The notes under the pieces: model-generated
The model's database searches: none
What the model was told of the DNA's origin: nothing
Seen by the model: the letters and a program-made list of their open reading frames with translations, nothing else
Assembly: GCF_015557635.1 (NCBI RefSeq)
Contig: NZ_JADNOP010000022.1
Span: forward strand, 1-42,745
DNA length: 42,745 nucleotides
Source of the DNA: Fusicatenibacter saccharivorans
GTDB taxonomy: Bacteria > Bacillota > Clostridia > Lachnospirales > Lachnospiraceae
Direction of reading: 5' to 3'
Shown here: positions 7,281 to 16,249 of the stretch, in pieces
Position numbering within the stretch: position 1 is the first letter of the stretch
Layout: each line of letters begins with the position of its first letter
Translations under genes and position numbers: made by a program

Positions 7281-9593
7281 GTTCAGATCCTCCTTTGGAA
7301 TTTCGTTTTTGATTCTTTTATCTTTTGACGCGTCGTGCATCCGAAACAGATTCAGACGCAGGGCGTTTGTCACAACGCAAAGGCTCGAAAGGCTCATCGC
7401 CGCCGCACCGAACATCGGGTTCAGCTTCCAGCCGAACAGCGGGATCCATACGCCCGCAGCCAGCGGAATACCGATGATATTGTAAATGAAGGCCCAGAAC
7501 AAATTCTCGTGAATGTTCCTGAGGGTCGCACGGCTTAAGCGGATCGCTGCCGGTACATCGGAGAGGCGGCTCTTCATCAGGACAACGTCTGCCGCATCGA
7601 TCGCGATATCGGTTCCTGCTCCGATGGCAATACCGATATCCGCACTGGTCAGAGCCGGTGCATCGTTGATGCCGTCTCCTACCATCGCTACTTTTCCTTT
7701 TTCTTTCAGGCGGCTGATGACCGCTTCTTTTCCATCCGGCAGAACGCCTGCGATGACTTCGTCCACACCTGCCTGTGCGCCGATGGCACGCGCGGTGCGC
7801 TCATTGTCTCCGGTCAGCATCACGACACGGATTCCCATATTCTGCAGTTCTTTCACCGCACGCGGGCTGTCCTCTTTGATGACATCCGCAACCGCGATCA
7901 TACCGAGCATCTTTCCGTCTTCACTGAAGAACAGCGGTGTCTTTCCTTCTTCGGAAAGTTTTGCTGCCTGCTCTTCCATCTGTTTCGAGAGAACCGCTTT
8001 TTTCGTAATCAGTGCGCGGTTGCCTCCGCAGAGCTCTTTTCCGTTCCGTTTTGCCACAAGGCCGTTTCCAGGAAGCGCAGAGAAATCACTGACTTCTTCG
8101 CGGGCCAGGCCTTTTTCCTCTGCAAGTGCAAGAATCGCACGGGCCAGCGGATGCTCACTTTTGTGCTCCAGTGCAAAGGCACCTTTTAAAAGCTCCTCCT
8201 CACTTACACCGTCCGCCGGGACAAGATCGGTTACCTGCGGCTCGCCGCTTGTGATGGTTCCAGTCTTATCGAGTGCAACGATCTGTGTTTTTCCTGTCTT
8301 CTCGAGAGAAACTGCGGTTTTGAACATCGTTCCGTGTTTTGCTCCCATTCCGTTTCCGACCATGATCGCAACCGGTGTTGCAAGGCCGAGCGCACACGGG
8401 CAGCTGATAACGAGAACGGAAATACCTCTTGCAAGAGCAAAGCCGACGCTCTCTCCTGCAAACAGCCAGATCACAATCGTAGCAAGTGCAATGCAGATAA
8501 CGGCCGGCACAAAAATACCGGAAACTTTATCGGCCACTTTGGCGATCGGCGCTTTTGTCGCTGCCGCATCGCTGACCATCTGAATGATCTGGGAGAGTGT
8601 TGTGTCTTCTCCGACTCTCGTCGCCTCACAGGTCAGGAAACCGGACTGGTTTAAGGTCGCCGCCGATACGCGGTCGCCGGCCTCTTTATCCACCGGAATA
8701 CTCTCGCCAGTCAGCGCGGATTCGTTGACGGCACTCGTTCCCTCCAGGACAACGCCGTCCACCGGAATATTTTCGCCCGGGCGGACGATGAAATGATCGC
8801 CCTTTTTCACCTGATCAATGCCGACTTCCACTTCTTTTCCGTCTCTTAAGAGAACAGCGGTCTTCGGAGCCAGCTTCATCAGACTCTTTAACGCATCGGT
8901 CGTTTTTCCTTTGGAAATCGACTCCAGCATTTTTCCGACGGTAATCAGGGTCAGAATCATGGCTGCGGACTCGAAGTAAAATTCATGCATATAGCTCATG
9001 ACTGCATCCATGTCCCCCTGTACCTGCGCTCCCGTCATGGCAAACAGGGCGTAGACGCTGTATACAAACGATGCGGTAGAACCAAGCGCTACCAGCGTGT
9101 CCATGTTCGGTGCTTTATGCCAGAGGCTCTTGAAACCGCTGATAAAGAATTTCTGGTTGATGACCATGACCGCAATGGTAAGCAGGAGCTGTACCAGTCC
9201 CATTGCGATGTGGTTTCCTTCAAAGAATTTCGGCAGCGGCCATCCCCACATCATATGGCCCATGGAGAAATACATGAGCGGAATCAAAAGAAGAACGGAG
9301 CTCACCAGACGGCGTTTCATGACCGGTGTTTCCTTGTCTTTCAGCATCTCTTCGTATTCTGCTGTGGAAGCCGACTGTGATGTGCTTCCCTTCTCGCCTT
9401 TTTTCGACGCACCGTAGCCTGCATTTTCCACGGCGGCAATAATCTCTGCCGGGGAGGCCGTTCCCTCCACGCCCATGGAATTTGTCAGAAGGCTGACTGC
9501 GCAGGATGTGACACCGGGTACCTTTGACACGGCTTTTTCGACACGGGTCTGGCAGGCGGCGCAGCTCATACCGGTTACATTGTACTGTTCCAT
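7053..9593 (-). CDS. copA: Copper-exporting P1B-type ATPase with CopZ-like C-terminal domain
   Basis: Exports monovalent copper (or silver) from the cytoplasm. The 846-residue protein has an N-terminal metal-binding domain (GMSCAAC, residues 8-14), eight predicted membrane segments, the CPC transport motif near residue 398, the phosphorylation motif DKTGT near 440, the SEHP motif, and GDGINDAP. Unusually, after the last membrane helix a charged linker leads to a second heavy-metal-associated domain (GMMCGHC) at about 778-846, like a CopZ chaperone fused at the C-terminus. AAAGGAAG lies seven bases before the ATG. Two CsoR-like operators overlap its promoter, pointing to copper control. Confidence 0.96.
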   Translation of the reverse strand: MEQYNVTGMSCAACQTRVEKAVSKVPGVTSCAVSLLTNSMGVEGTASPAEIIAAVENAGYGASKKGEKGSTSQSASTAEYEEMLKDKETPVMKRRLVSSVLLLIPLMYFSMGHMMWGWPLPKFFEGNHIAMGLVQLLLTIAVMVINQKFFISGFKSLWHKAPNMDTLVALGSTASFVYSVYALFAMTGAQVQGDMDAVMSYMHEFYFESAAMILTLITVGKMLESISKGKTTDALKSLMKLAPKTAVLLRDGKEVEVGIDQVKKGDHFIVRPGENIPVDGVVLEGTSAVNESALTGESIPVDKEAGDRVSAATLNQSGFLTCEATRVGEDTTLSQIIQMVSDAAATKAPIAKVADKVSGIFVPAVICIALATIVIWLFAGESVGFALARGISVLVISCPCALGLATPVAIMVGNGMGAKHGTMFKTAVSLEKTGKTQIVALDKTGTITSGEPQVTDLVPADGVSEEELLKGAFALEHKSEHPLARAILALAEEKGLAREEVSDFSALPGNGLVAKRNGKELCGGNRALITKKAVLSKQMEEQAAKLSEEGKTPLFFSEDGKMLGMIAVADVIKEDSPRAVKELQNMGIRVVMLTGDNERTARAIGAQAGVDEVIAGVLPDGKEAVISRLKEKGKVAMVGDGINDAPALTSADIGIAIGAGTDIAIDAADVVLMKSRLSDVPAAIRLSRATLRNIHENLFWAFIYNIIGIPLAAGVWIPLFGWKLNPMFGAAAMSLSSLCVVTNALRLNLFRMHDASKDKRIKNEIPKEDLNMTTEQGMVKTMTIEGMMCGHCEARVKKTLEAIEGVASAEVSHEKGTAVVTLAAPVSDDVLKTAVEAQDYTVKGIQ

Positions 9594-9634
9594 CGTATGT
9601 CTTCCTTTCTGTAGTTCTGGATTTTCTTTTTCGT

Positions 9635-9651
9635 ATACCCCAATAGGGTAT
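9635..9651. promoter_or_regulatory. CsoR-like operator 1
   Basis: The inverted repeat ATACCC-N5-GGGTAT, matching the known CsoR type (TACCC and GGGTA arms). It lies just downstream of the expected copA transcription start, 37 bases centre to centre from operator 2. Confidence 0.7.
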
Positions 9652-9666
9652 CTTATTTTCTTCTAC

Positions 9667-9695
9667 ACTATATACCCTGTCCGGGTATTTTGCAA
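9667..9695 (-). promoter_or_regulatory. copA: copA promoter
   Basis: On the minus strand TTGCAA, a 17-base spacer, then TATAGT. CsoR-like operator 2 fills nearly the whole spacer, so a bound repressor would block RNA polymerase. Confidence 0.75.
9672..9688. promoter_or_regulatory. CsoR-like operator 2
   Basis: A second ATACCC-N5-GGGTAT repeat with the same arms as operator 1 and a different centre, inside the copA promoter spacer. No csoR gene is in the window, so the regulator would act in trans. Confidence 0.75.
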
Positions 9696-9770
9696 GTGTT
9701 TTTTCAAAAAATTTCCACTTCTCTTCTGCCATCCCCCGCACAATCCGGCCGGACCCTCCTCAGAAATCCC

Positions 9771-9799
9771 TTGACAACCCGGCGCATGTATTTTATATT
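9771..9799 (+). promoter_or_regulatory. Promoter of the LysR gene
   Basis: TTGACA, a 17-base spacer, then TATATT. The implied start near 9806 leaves a leader of about 195 bases before the ATG. Confidence 0.7.
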
Positions 9800-9822
9800 G
9801 AAGCAATCATGGATGATTTTTT

Positions 9823-9951
9823 GTTACAGTTCACAGGTACCCTGCGAACTGTAACATTCGCATCCCTCATTTAAAGTTTTGCTTCGCAAAAGGAGGGCTG
9901 CTCACACCTGAATCATGTTCTTACGCAGCGAAACAGCAAGTGTTTCACTGC
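9823..9951 (+). other. Structured 5' leader of the LysR gene (three hairpins)
   Basis: Three hairpins follow each other in the presumed transcript: 9823-9855 (GTTACAGTTC with GAACTGTAAC, continued by CAGG/CCTG), 9864-9897 (CCCTC...TTTTGC-TTC-GCAAAA...GAGGG), and 9925-9951 (GCAGCGAAAC with GTTTCACTGC). The second hairpin hides an AAAGGAGGG sequence that has no start codon near it. I do not recognise a known riboswitch class. Confidence 0.45.
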
Positions 9952-9999
9952 TGAGTAAACAGTAACGGATTTTTCTTTTTTCATCCTTCGGAGGTTTTT

Positions 10000-10887
10000 A
10001 TGATTACATATGATTATTATCGCATTTTTTACTTCGTAGCACAATATCACAGCTTTACAAAAGCCGCGGAAATTCTGAAAAACAACCAGCCCAACATCAC
10101 ACGGTGCATGAACAATCTGGAAAGTGAGCTTGGCTGCAAACTTTTTATCCGTTCCCACCAGGGTGTCACACTGACAGCGGAGGGCGAAAAGGTGTATGAG
10201 CGTGTGGCCGTTGCCTACGAACAGCTCCGCACGGTTGAGGAGGAGCTGGCTCTTGAGCGGTCTCTTGAGAGCGGCCTTATCACAATTGGTGCGAGCGAGA
10301 CGGCACTTCGTCTGATGCTGCTCTCCCGCCTGGAGCACTTCCACACCCGCTATCCGCACGTCCGCCTGCGCATCTCCAACCACTCGACGCCGCAGGCCAT
10401 CCAGGCGCTCGAAAACGGTCTGGTCGACTTCGCAGTCGTCACAAGCCCGGTGGAAATCCGCAAACCGCTGCACAAGATCCCGATTTTCCCATTCCAGGAA
10501 ATTCTGATCGGCGGATCGAAATATGCATCCCTTTCCGCAGAGCCGCATCATCTCGGCGAATTGTCAGAATATCCTTTTATCTCGCTTGCCAAAGACACCG
10601 GCACGCGGGAGCTGTACGCCGAGTACTTTCTGAATCACAGCCTCGCCTTCCACCCCGATATGGAGGCGGCGACGACGGATCAGATTCTTCCTATGGTCGA
10701 GTATAACCTCGGCATCGGATTTTATCCGGAGGAGCTGGCACGCGATGCCTTAAAGAGCCGTACCGTCTGTCGGATTCCGCTCATCGAGGAGGCCCCCAAA
10801 CGTGAAATCTGTCTTATCATCAACCCACGGCAGCACCAGAACGCGGCGGCAAAAGAGCTGATCGGGGAGCTTCTGGAACGCGTATAA
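10000..10887 (+). CDS. LysR-type transcriptional regulator
   Basis: A 295-residue LysR-family regulator. The winged HTH covers about residues 1-60 (YYRIFYFVAQYHSFTKAAE, then the recognition helix with NITRCMNNLE). The effector-binding domain runs from about residue 88 to the end and includes the usual ENGLVDFAVV segment. Its effector and targets are unknown. It stands alone on the plus strand with its own promoter, an unusually long structured leader, and a terminator shared with the converging DUF1275 unit. The start has GGAGG six bases upstream. Confidence 0.93.
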   Translation: MITYDYYRIFYFVAQYHSFTKAAEILKNNQPNITRCMNNLESELGCKLFIRSHQGVTLTAEGEKVYERVAVAYEQLRTVEEELALERSLESGLITIGASETALRLMLLSRLEHFHTRYPHVRLRISNHSTPQAIQALENGLVDFAVVTSPVEIRKPLHKIPIFPFQEILIGGSKYASLSAEPHHLGELSEYPFISLAKDTGTRELYAEYFLNHSLAFHPDMEAATTDQILPMVEYNLGIGFYPEELARDALKSRTVCRIPLIEEAPKREICLIINPRQHQNAAAKELIGELLERV

Positions 10888-10918
10888 GATTTTATGAACT
10901 TTTGTTTGAAACAGAAAA

Positions 10919-10984
10919 AGACCCTGTCTACCGGCGGACGGAACATCGCTGCTCCATCCTTCCCGTATACAGGGTCTCTTTTTT
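10919..10984. terminator. Bidirectional terminator between LysR and DUF1275 unit
   Basis: AGACCCTGT pairs with ACAGGGTCT around a longer partly paired loop. A-rich sequence lies to the left and a T run (CTCTTTTTTTT) to the right, so it can serve both converging units. Confidence 0.8.
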
Positions 10985-10986
10985 AT

Positions 10987-11268
10987 TTATGCCTGCTGTC
11001 TGGAAATCTGCTCTTTTTTATGCGGCATGGCAAAGACCATCGCCGTGTAGGAAAGCATTGCGCCTGTGATGTAGAAGAACATCAGAAATCCGCTCCGGTT
11101 CAGCACAGCGATGCGGACGATTCCAATCCAGAAACCGACGTTGGACGCCAGGGAGAACACACGCGCAAACATCATGTTTTTCTCCTCACCCTTTGCCAGG
11201 CGGACGATCAGCAGCAGCATGGCCGCTGAAAAGAATAGTGTCATACAGCACTCCAGAAATACTTCCAT
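10987..11268 (-). CDS. Small membrane protein, unknown function
   Basis: A 93-residue protein with about three hydrophobic segments (near residues 4-24, 38-57 and 61-80) and a charged C-terminus. I do not recognise a family. It follows the DUF1275 gene after 35 bases on the same strand, with AAGAAGG eight bases before the ATG, so it is probably cotranscribed and may act with that membrane protein. Confidence 0.75.
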   Translation of the reverse strand: MEVFLECCMTLFFSAAMLLLIVRLAKGEEKNMMFARVFSLASNVGFWIGIVRIAVLNRSGFLMFFYITGAMLSYTAMVFAMPHKKEQISRQQA

Positions 11269-11303
11269 TTTTTCAGCCTTCTTTCTTCACTCTCTCTTAT
11301 TTC

Positions 11304-11996
11304 TCAGCGGTACTTTTCCAGTGACATCAGAAGGAAGCTCACCAGAAGAAGTCCGCAGGAAATCCAGATTACGTGGATTCCATACAGCATGGAGAACACG
11401 CCTCCGATTCCGGCGCCGATGGCGAAAGCCAGAATCACGCCGAAATAGTATCCGGCCTGACGGAGCTGTTCTTTTTTCTTATCCCGCAGATACATGGACA
11501 GCGCTGCGGTTCCGCTTCGCAGGTTTCCGATGCACATGGTGCTTGCATACGAATAACCGCCGACCTTGCGGAAGGTCTGTACCTGAATCGCGCACGCAAA
11601 CGATACGAGCATCGCCGCGAGCATATTATAAGAGGACGGAATAAATCCGACGATCGCAAGGATCACAATTTCCGCCGCGAGAAGTACCTGCCGCCAGTGC
11701 AGCCTCTTTGCATATCGGTAATGCTCCTGGAAATTTTCTGCCAGAAATACACCCATCGCAAAAAAGAGGATCGGGAAGAGATACCGAAGGCCTGCCGTAA
11801 AGTTTCCTTCCAGAAAGTTCTGGCTCATCAGCACAACGTTTCCCGTCTGGGCATTTGAGAATACTTCATCTCTGCAATTGTACGTGTAGGCATCCTGAAA
11901 ACCGCCGGACAGCGCCAGAAACATACTGTTAATAAATGCTTCCGACATCTGATTTTCCGAGAGCAGGCGTCCTACAAAGCTTGCTTTCTTTTCCAT
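11304..11996 (-). CDS. YoaK family (DUF1275) membrane protein
   Basis: A 230-residue integral membrane protein of the YoaK/DUF1275 family. The typical N-terminal block, ALSGGFQDAYTY then NAQTGNVVLMS, is followed by further hydrophobic segments and the conserved FRKVGGYSYASTMCIGNLRS region. About six membrane helices are expected. The transported molecule is unknown. It heads a two-gene unit with the small membrane protein. A GAAAGGGAAA site lies before the ATG. Confidence 0.92.
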   Translation of the reverse strand: MEKKASFVGRLLSENQMSEAFINSMFLALSGGFQDAYTYNCRDEVFSNAQTGNVVLMSQNFLEGNFTAGLRYLFPILFFAMGVFLAENFQEHYRYAKRLHWRQVLLAAEIVILAIVGFIPSSYNMLAAMLVSFACAIQVQTFRKVGGYSYASTMCIGNLRSGTAALSMYLRDKKKEQLRQAGYYFGVILAFAIGAGIGGVFSMLYGIHVIWISCGLLLVSFLLMSLEKYR

Positions 11997-12058
11997 ACAT
12001 TTTCCCTTTCTTTCAACAGACGGCCCGGCTTTTTGGTGCCTGCCGTTTTGCTTCCCTT

Positions 12059-12087
12059 ATTATAACCGCCCGCTTTTTGAGATGGAA
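12059..12087 (-). promoter_or_regulatory. Possible promoter of the DUF1275 unit
   Basis: On the minus strand a perfect TATAAT, with a weak TTCCAT 17 bases upstream. The -10 box carries most of the support. Confidence 0.4.
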
Positions 12088-12164
12088 AAACGGATATCGT
12101 ATTATGCTCATATATTTTTCATATGACTATATTGATATAAAATTATTTTAATATGATACACCGT

Positions 12165-12215
12165 AAAAAAGGGAGAAATTTTGTCACTTTGCACAAACAA
12201 AATTTCTCCCTTTTT
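12165..12215 (-). terminator. ABC exporter terminator
   Basis: A nearly perfect 19-bp stem, with AAAAAGGGAGAAATTTTGT on one arm and its complement on the other, around a 12-base loop. It is flanked by A and T runs, so it works on either strand. It lies 30 bases after the end of the second ABC gene. Confidence 0.93.
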
Positions 12216-12245
12216 GTAAATTGTCTTTATTGTTCTAAAATTTTC

Positions 12246-14144
12246 TTACTTTCTTCCTCTCTGTTTCTCACTCTGCTCGCGGTGGTACTGCAGCGTGTAG
12301 AGCTGGTAATATCTTCCCTGCGCTGCTAAAAGCTCCTGATGCGTTCCATGCTCCACGATTTTTCCGTGGGACAGTACGATAATCTCATCCGCATGCTGGA
12401 TCGTCGAAAGACGGTGCGCTACGATCAGCATCGTTCCGATGTTCTTCATCTTTTCCATGGAATCCTGGATCAGAAGCTCGGTTTCGGTGTCGATGTTCGC
12501 CGTCGCCTCGTCAAGGATCATGACCGAAGGCTTATGGATGATGGTACGCGCAAACGAGAGAAGCTGGCGCTGTCCGGCGGAGAAGTTGTTTCCTCTCTCC
12601 CGCACCGGCTCGTCGAGGCCGTGATCCAGCTTGTTGATAAACTGGTCAGCATTCACGTAATGGCAGACGTCCATGATCTCCTCATCGGAAATCCCCTCCT
12701 CGCGGAGAATAATGTTGCTGCGGATCGTTCCCGAGAACAGGAAGACATCCTGCAGCATCTGGCCGAATTTTTTCCGCAGGGAATCGATCTTGATCTTTCG
12801 GATGTCGATGCCGTCGATCAGAATCTCACCCTTCTGGAACTCGTAGTTCCGGCAGATCAGGGAAAGAATCGTCGATTTTCCGGAACCGGTGGAACCCACA
12901 AATGCGATTGTCTCTTTCGGGTTGACGTGGAACGAAACGCCTTTTAACACCCACTCGCCCGGGATATAGGAAAACCATACGTCGCGGAACTCAATTTCGC
13001 CCCTGATGCCGGTAAGCTCGATCGCATCCGGCGCATCCTGCATTTTTGGCTCGAGATCCAGAATCGAGAATACTTTCTCGGCGGATGCAAATGCGGACTG
13101 CAGCCAGTTGAACTGCTCCGCCAGGTTCTGGATCGGGTTGAAGAATTTTGAAATATACATGTAAAAGCTGACGATCATACCGCTGGTAAGCGTCTGGCCG
13201 AGGAACGACGTTCCCTCCAGATAGCCCTTGCCGCCTAAATACAAAAGGCAGAGCACGGAGCTGATATACAGCATGTAGACGAGCGGACGGAAAATACCAA
13301 ACACGAAAATCTGCTCCTGCTGTGCGCGGCCGAGTGCGTTGCTCTTGTCGGTAAACTCGCGCATCTTGGCATCCTCGCGGTTGAAGATCTGTGTGATTTT
13401 CATACCGGAAAGGTTCTCCGACAGATACGTGTTGATGTCCGTAGTACAGTCTTTTACTTTCCGGTGTGCTCTTCGCGAGAATTTGCGGAAAATAATCGAG
13501 AACAACACAATAAACGGCACGAAGCAGAGCACCATCAGCGTCAGCTCATAGTTCAGAAACAGCATCGCAATCAGAATACCGATGATCACGAAGAAGTTCT
13601 TCAGAAGATTGACCAGAAGGTTGGTGAACATCAGCGAAATCGCGTTCGTATCGTTTGTCGTTCTCGTGACAAGCTTTCCGACCGGAATCTCATTTAACTG
13701 CTCGTGGGAAAGGCGCTCGATGTGGACGAACAGATCCTCCCTCATATTGGAAATGATTTTCTGACCCGTCTTCTGCAGAATCACGGCCTGGAAATACGTG
13801 CACGCCATCGAGACAAGAAGGATTGCCGCATAGCCCGCTACCCACAGAAACAGGGTATTCAGCGCGAATTTTCCAACGACGAGCTCCTCAATTTTGCCGA
13901 CGATCAGCGGCGAAATGATATCGTACGCGATCGAAAACAGCATCAGAAAACCAACAACGATAAACTGGCGGTAAAACGGCTTTGCGTAATCCATCAGACG
14001 CTGCATGATTTCACTGTCTTTCATGTTCCGCTCAAAGCCGGTTTCTTTTTCTCCATCTTTCACTACAAACGCGGCCACAATCAGCAGGGTGGAAATCACG
14101 CCGATGATCGCGCCGACCCAGAGAATCGGATAATAATTGTGCAT
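12246..14144 (-). CDS. Heterodimeric multidrug ABC exporter, canonical-ATPase-type subunit
   Basis: A 632-residue half transporter with one extra N-terminal membrane segment before a six-helix ABC exporter domain and a C-terminal nucleotide-binding domain. Walker A is GSTGSGKST, the signature loop reads FSAGQ instead of LSGGQ, and Walker B MILDEAT keeps the catalytic Glu. This is the layout of the BmrD/LmrD-like partner, with its own good Walker B but an altered signature. It follows the first subunit after two bases and ends at a strong terminator. The substrate is unknown, probably drugs or amphipathic compounds. Confidence 0.93.
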   Translation of the reverse strand: MHNYYPILWVGAIIGVISTLLIVAAFVVKDGEKETGFERNMKDSEIMQRLMDYAKPFYRQFIVVGFLMLFSIAYDIISPLIVGKIEELVVGKFALNTLFLWVAGYAAILLVSMACTYFQAVILQKTGQKIISNMREDLFVHIERLSHEQLNEIPVGKLVTRTTNDTNAISLMFTNLLVNLLKNFFVIIGILIAMLFLNYELTLMVLCFVPFIVLFSIIFRKFSRRAHRKVKDCTTDINTYLSENLSGMKITQIFNREDAKMREFTDKSNALGRAQQEQIFVFGIFRPLVYMLYISSVLCLLYLGGKGYLEGTSFLGQTLTSGMIVSFYMYISKFFNPIQNLAEQFNWLQSAFASAEKVFSILDLEPKMQDAPDAIELTGIRGEIEFRDVWFSYIPGEWVLKGVSFHVNPKETIAFVGSTGSGKSTILSLICRNYEFQKGEILIDGIDIRKIKIDSLRKKFGQMLQDVFLFSGTIRSNIILREEGISDEEIMDVCHYVNADQFINKLDHGLDEPVRERGNNFSAGQRQLLSFARTIIHKPSVMILDEATANIDTETELLIQDSMEKMKNIGTMLIVAHRLSTIQHADEIIVLSHGKIVEHGTHQELLAAQGRYYQLYTLQYHREQSEKQRGRK

Positions 14145-14146
14145 TT

Positions 14147-15919
14147 CTACTCCTCCCCCGCTTCCTCTTCAAGTTTCTGCAGATCGACCATCTTGCGGTA
14201 CGCCGTGCAGGTCCGGTACAGATCCTCGTGTTTTCCGACTGCATGGACTTCTCCGTCCTCGACGAACACGATCTTGTTCATCTGCTCCACCGTTGAAATC
14301 CGGTGTGCGATCAGAATTGTCGTCAGTCCCTCACGTTTTTTGAGATTGTCGAGAATCGTGCGCTCTGTTTTGGTATCGACCGCAGAGACGGAATCGTCGA
14401 GAATCAGAATCGGTGCGTGTTTCATCAGCGCACGCGCAATCGAGATTCGCTGCTTCTGTCCGCCGGAAACCGTCACACCGCGCTCGCCAAGAACGGTGCG
14501 GTAGCCCTCTTTGAACTCTGCGATATTGTCATGGACATCGGACATCATCGCCGCATCCTCAATGGCCTCCTGGTTTTCGTCATCAAAGGCGAAGGAAATA
14601 TTGCCGGAAATCGTGTCGGAGAACAGGAAGTTGTCCTGCGGCACGTAGGCACAGCCCTCACGCACGGAGTGGATGGAAACGGTGTTGACATCGTGGTCAT
14701 CAATGAACAGCGTTCCGTCCGGCACGTTGTAGGTGCGGAGCAGCAGATCGACGATGGTCGTTTTTCCGGAACCAGTCTTTCCGACGATGCCGACACTCTC
14801 GCCCGGCTCAATGGTAAACGATACGTTTTTCAGCACATCGTACTCCCCGTCCGGATAGCGGAAGGTCAGATTGCGGAACTCGATTTTTCCATGGATGGAC
14901 GGCAGATCCTGCACACCGCCGCGGTCCTTCACATCGACTTTTGCGTCAAGCAGTTCCGTAATACGGTTTAAGGACGCTTTTCCACGGGATGTCTTCTCGA
15001 TCAGCATGGAGACCGCCATGATCGGCCATACAACGGCCGAGAAATAGCCGATATACTCGACAAGCTGGCCGGCGTCGAAGCTTCCGCAGTAAACGAGATA
15101 GCCGCCGTAGCCTAAGATTACGCAGATGACGGACTCGACAAACAGCGTTACCATAATGTTCAGCAGTGTGGAAATTTTGGTATATTCTACGTTGATGTCC
15201 TCGTTCTCGCGGTTCAGTCTACGGAACATCATCAGCTCTTTCGTCTCTTTGACGAATGCTTTGATGACAGCAAGACCGGAATAGTTTTCCTGCGCGAAAT
15301 CGGACAGCTCGGAAAAGGCCGCCTGGCGCTCTTCCCACTTTTTCATCAGGTATTTGCCGAGCGTTGTGCCGGCGGCCATCAGAAATGCCATCGGGATCAT
15401 GGAAAGGCCGGTCAGGAAGTGGTTCATGCGCCACATTTTGATCACGGCAAGCAGTCCTAAAAACAGCGCATCGCAGAACATCAGAATACCGTCGCCGAAG
15501 CACTCCTGCACGGTATCGAGATCGTTCGTGTAAAGGCTCATCAGGTTTCCGACTTTGTTGACCTGATAATACTCCTGGGACAGCTCCTTGCTGTGCGCGA
15601 ACATGCAGGTACGAAGATCGGTCACCACGCGGATCGCGGAGCCGAAAAAGCAGACTCGCCACAGGAAACGGCCGACTACCATGACGATAATGGTAATAAT
15701 CATGGGCCGGCAGACCTGATCCAGCAGAAATTCCATATCAAACACCGCCGCCTGGCCGTTGACCAGAACAGGGTCGCCGTTCATGCCGTTGATGACCATG
15801 CGGTACAGCTCCGGTATGAAAAGCTGGAAATAATCTACGAGAATCAGCGCTGCAAGACCGAGAATCAGAATGGGCGCATTCTTCAGGTAGTATTTGTTAA
15901 TGTACTTTCCAAATATCAT
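14147..15919 (-). CDS. Heterodimeric multidrug ABC exporter, degenerate-Walker-B subunit
   Basis: About 590 residues: an N-terminal six-helix exporter domain and a C-terminal ATPase domain with Walker A GKTGSGKTT, signature VSGGQKQR and Walker B LILDDSVSAVD, where Asp replaces the catalytic Glu. With the SAGQ signature of the partner this makes one degenerate and one competent ATP site, as in BmrCD, LmrCD and TM287/288. I placed the start at 15919, where GAGGGAG lies seven bases upstream; an ATG at 15949 lacks a good site. The stop of a leader ORF overlaps this ATG. Confidence 0.93.
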   Translation of the reverse strand: MIFGKYINKYYLKNAPILILGLAALILVDYFQLFIPELYRMVINGMNGDPVLVNGQAAVFDMEFLLDQVCRPMIITIIVMVVGRFLWRVCFFGSAIRVVTDLRTCMFAHSKELSQEYYQVNKVGNLMSLYTNDLDTVQECFGDGILMFCDALFLGLLAVIKMWRMNHFLTGLSMIPMAFLMAAGTTLGKYLMKKWEERQAAFSELSDFAQENYSGLAVIKAFVKETKELMMFRRLNRENEDINVEYTKISTLLNIMVTLFVESVICVILGYGGYLVYCGSFDAGQLVEYIGYFSAVVWPIMAVSMLIEKTSRGKASLNRITELLDAKVDVKDRGGVQDLPSIHGKIEFRNLTFRYPDGEYDVLKNVSFTIEPGESVGIVGKTGSGKTTIVDLLLRTYNVPDGTLFIDDHDVNTVSIHSVREGCAYVPQDNFLFSDTISGNISFAFDDENQEAIEDAAMMSDVHDNIAEFKEGYRTVLGERGVTVSGGQKQRISIARALMKHAPILILDDSVSAVDTKTERTILDNLKKREGLTTILIAHRISTVEQMNKIVFVEDGEVHAVGKHEDLYRTCTAYRKMVDLQKLEEEAGEE

Positions 15920-16131
15920 ATATTTTCTCCCTCTTTTTGTTTTTGCCATTGTCTGCTATGATCTTTCTGACCATAACAGTCCTTCCCTTTTCCAAAGCGT
16001 TTTCGCCCCGGAATGCCTCCTTTCTTCTCCTGCATTTCACAGCTCCGATGCAATTTTAACAGAGATAAACAGAAGGAACTGGACTTTGAAAAATCCAATT
16101 CCTTCTGTTCCAATTCACATTCCTGCTCCAA
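15916..16131 (-). CDS. Possible leader ORF overlapping the ABC exporter start
   Basis: A 71-codon frame from a TTG at 16131 whose TGA overlaps the exporter start as ATGA; an in-frame ATG near 16032 would give a shorter, Lys/Gly-rich peptide. It spans the leader hairpin at 16070-16107. No protein family is recognised and the ribosome site of the TTG is weak. It is listed because the overlap and position recall BmrB, the leader peptide that controls bmrCD in Bacillus subtilis. Confidence 0.3.
   Translation of the reverse strand: MEQECELEQKELDFSKSSSFCLSLLKLHRSCEMQEKKGGIPGRKRFGKGKDCYGQKDHSRQWQKQKEGENI
16070..16107 (-). other. Leader hairpin, possible attenuator of the ABC exporter
   Basis: On the minus strand CAGAAGGAATTGGA pairs with TCCAGTTCCTTCTG (one G-U pair), followed by the moderately T-rich TTTATCTCTGTT. 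It lies inside the leader between the promoter and the exporter start. Confidence 0.45.
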
Positions 16132-16152
16132 AAGCGTTCCGCTTCTTCTTTG

Positions 16153-16170
16153 CAGGACACCGTTGTCCTG
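16153..16170 (-). other. First leader hairpin of the ABC exporter transcript
   Basis: A 7-bp perfect stem, CAGGACA / TGTCCTG, with a 4-base loop, about 20 bases after the presumed transcription start. Confidence 0.4.
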
Positions 16171-16191
16171 TGAATGTTTGTTCTATTTTTT

Positions 16192-16220
16192 AGTATACGG
16201 TTCTTTTTCTCTCCCGTCAA
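16192..16220 (-). promoter_or_regulatory. ABC exporter promoter
   Basis: On the minus strand TTGACG, a 17-base spacer, then TATACT. The implied transcript has a leader of about 265 bases before the first exporter start. Confidence 0.75.
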
Positions 16221-16249
16221 GCATTTCACGCGTTTTTCTGTTTTCTTTT

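Noticed and set aside
7053-7300. Programmed frameshift in copA as in E. coli
   Set aside because: The metal-binding domain here is at the other end and in frame; no slippery site was needed or seen.
7513-8583. A 356-codon open frame on the plus strand
   Set aside because: It lies fully opposite copA, is rich in Ser, Ala and Pro without any motif, and has no ribosome site; it is a shadow of the coding strand.
9913-10551. A 212-codon minus-strand frame
   Set aside because: Opposite the LysR HTH and effector domain; no start site and no family.
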